This document shows, piece by piece, positions 62,784 through 64,000 of a DNA stretch of 64,000 nt; position 1 is the first letter of the stretch; each line of letters starts with the position of its first letter. The translations under genes were made by a program, and so were the position numbers. The DNA lies in contig JAXLXI010000020.1 in the NCBI GenBank assembly GCA_046328035.1, positions 20,486-84,485 on the forward strand, written 5' to 3'. The notes under the pieces were generated by a model, which saw only the letters and a program-made list of their open reading frames with translations, made no database searches and was not told the origin of the DNA. Source of the DNA: JBGASG01 sp046328035 (GTDB taxonomy: Bacteria > Cyanobacteriota > Vampirovibrionia > Obscuribacterales > Obscuribacteraceae).

Positions 62784-64000
62784 ATGGAAGGCAAAGACGG
62801 CTCGAAACGGCAGTCGGACGGTGCACCCGAGGACGCCGACGAGAACGAAGAAGTCGACAACGCAGATGGCGCCAACGAAGGCGATCCGCTGAAAGCCAAG
62901 CCGGCGCCGGGTCCGGGCGCACGAGGAGGCGACGCCCCGCCGGCAGGCGACAAGGCTGCCCCCAAAGACAAGTCGACTCTGGAAGAAGTAGTCGAGTCTC
63001 CCGTCACCTGGTTGACGGCGGCGGCACTGGCAGCCTGGACGGCTTATAAAGCAAAACAAGCCTGGTCGGGCAAACCGGTCGAGAAAGCAGACACCAGCAC
63101 TCGCCCGCCAGACAGTCCTACCGGCGACAAGTTTGCGCGGGGCAATCAGTTTCGTCGCGACGGCAGAGACCTGCAAGTCGTCGCAGAGCAGAACGGATTA
63201 ATAATCGCATTCGATAAGCGCGGCGGCGGCGAGGACCGTATCGACCAGTTCGGATTTGTCGAACGCGCCATGGACAAGGTCACCGTGGAGTATGGCGGCA
63301 AGACCTACGAGCTATATCGCTACAAAGACGGCTCCGATCCAAAGCTCTATGAGTTGCTGGAAGGCGGCAAGCACATCCAGCCGGTCAACAGCCTCAAAGC
63401 CTACACGCGCGACCAACTGGAACGCGGCGAACCGAAGCCGCCTACCGAAAAAGAATTGCTCGATATACGGCGCGCGCAGGCAGCCGAAGAAGCAAAGGCA
63501 GAACGCCGCCTTGCCGAAAAAGAAGCTCGCACACCGATGCGCGACATGCCACTGCCGTCGCTTGCAAAGCCTGAGATCGCTCAGAAGTTTGCTGAGAAAC
63601 TATCAGCGATTCCTCCGCTGCCGGCAGACAAGAAGGCTCTGCTCGACCAGTTCATGAAGGACCATGCCACGTGGCTGGAAAAAGGTCCGGAGCTGACGAT
63701 TGCCATCTCCGATGCACTGCAGTTACGCGATCCGCAAAACTTTGACTGGAAAGACCAGAAAAAGATCGCCGAGCTTTTGAAAGACCATCCGGATTTGCTG
63801 GCTGCGAGCAAAGAATATTGGGCGACCGAAGCGCGCATGCACAAGGCTTTCGGCGAACTGGCTCCGACACTGGATGCACAGCACAAGGCAATCGAAAAGG
63901 CGATCAACGAAGTGTTGACTTCCAAGGAAGTCGGTTTGCCACCACTCAAAGTCAGACTCGAGATGGAAGTGCACGATGCGCGAGCCGCCTATTATCCAGG
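62784..64000 (+). CDS. Charged hypothetical protein, cut by window edge
   Basis: At least 405 residues from the ATG at 62784 (MEGKDGSKRQSDGAPEDADE), with AGGAT upstream. An acidic, Pro/Gly-rich head is followed by one hydrophobic stretch (SPVTWLTAAALAAWTAYKAK) and a long Lys/Glu-rich helical region (AQAAEEAKAERRLAEKEART). Composition resembles the MG-starting proteins at 35-43 kb. Function unknown; the C-terminus lies outside the window. Confidence 0.75.
   Translation, partial: MEGKDGSKRQSDGAPEDADENEEVDNADGANEGDPLKAKPAPGPGARGGDAPPAGDKAAPKDKSTLEEVVESPVTWLTAAALAAWTAYKAKQAWSGKPVEKADTSTRPPDSPTGDKFARGNQFRRDGRDLQVVAEQNGLIIAFDKRGGGEDRIDQFGFVERAMDKVTVEYGGKTYELYRYKDGSDPKLYELLEGGKHIQPVNSLKAYTRDQLERGEPKPPTEKELLDIRRAQAAEEAKAERRLAEKEARTPMRDMPLPSLAKPEIAQKFAEKLSAIPPLPADKKALLDQFMKDHATWLEKGPELTIAISDALQLRDPQNFDWKDQKKIAELLKDHPDLLAASKEYWATEARMHKAFGELAPTLDAQHKAIEKAINEVLTSKEVGLPPLKVRLEMEVHDARAAYYP

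Overview
The window reads as chromosome of a Gram-negative bacterium with loosely packed, rather GC-rich DNA. It carries lpxI (lipid A synthesis), a large type III glutamine synthetase, a SigA-like sigma factor, many lipoproteins and signal-peptide proteins, many kinesin-light-chain-type TPR proteins, and an unusual load of multidomain histidine kinases and proteases. This mix fits the non-photosynthetic sister lineage of Cyanobacteria (Melainabacteria/Vampirovibrionia, Obscuribacterales-like). That placement is inference from gene content only.

Layout. 1-6145 (minus): the body of a giant hybrid histidine kinase with about 14 tandem HAMP units, GAF, HisKA, HATPase and receiver domains, cut by the window edge. 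6146-6937: gene-free, with nested inverted repeats. 6.9-11.4 kb: an unrecognised protein with a PRTase-like loop, a secreted propeller/metallopeptidase/TPR protein and small TPR proteins. 11.4-14.3 kb: Rieske ferredoxin, a stress-protein-like glycine-rich protein, an LRV-repeat protein and a sigma-70 factor. 14.5-24.1 kb: a signalling block with a caspase-like protease, an HPt-like protein lacking its histidine, two hybrid kinases and two more LRV proteins next to them. 24.4-28.2 kb: glycine-zipper protein, glnN and a yjbQ-type gene. 28.4-30.9 kb: decayed genes, including a frameshifted response regulator. 30.9-39.6 kb: TPR protein, intact response regulator, topoisomerase IB, EF-hand protein, thioredoxin/NHL lipoprotein and a membrane histidine kinase. 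39.6-44.1 kb: two tandem trypsin-like proteases, a disordered repeat protein and several arrays of short DNA repeats. 44.1-47.1 kb: TPR protein, lpxI, a small exported protein and tRNA-Arg(ACG). 47.3-53.8 kb: accessory and decaying region. It holds a two-gene unit of unknown function, a broken LolA-like gene and an efp gene (elongation factor P) split by an IS1380-type insertion sequence with a 4-bp target duplication. 53.8-57.1 kb: a polar amino-acid ABC transporter operon with two substrate-binding lipoproteins. 57.1-64.0 kb: hypothetical exported proteins, a LysM-subtilase, a duplicated ~110-bp repeat and a partial gene at the edge.

How it works together. The dominant theme is signal reception (four histidine kinases, one live and one dead response regulator, one HPt-like protein) coupled to repeat-protein scaffolds (LRV, TPR, NHL, propeller) and proteases of four different clans. 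The two soluble-type hybrid kinases each sit beside an LRV protein sharing a distinctive N-terminal motif. The most concrete single discovery is the IS-disrupted efp, whose two halves rejoin in frame when the element is removed.
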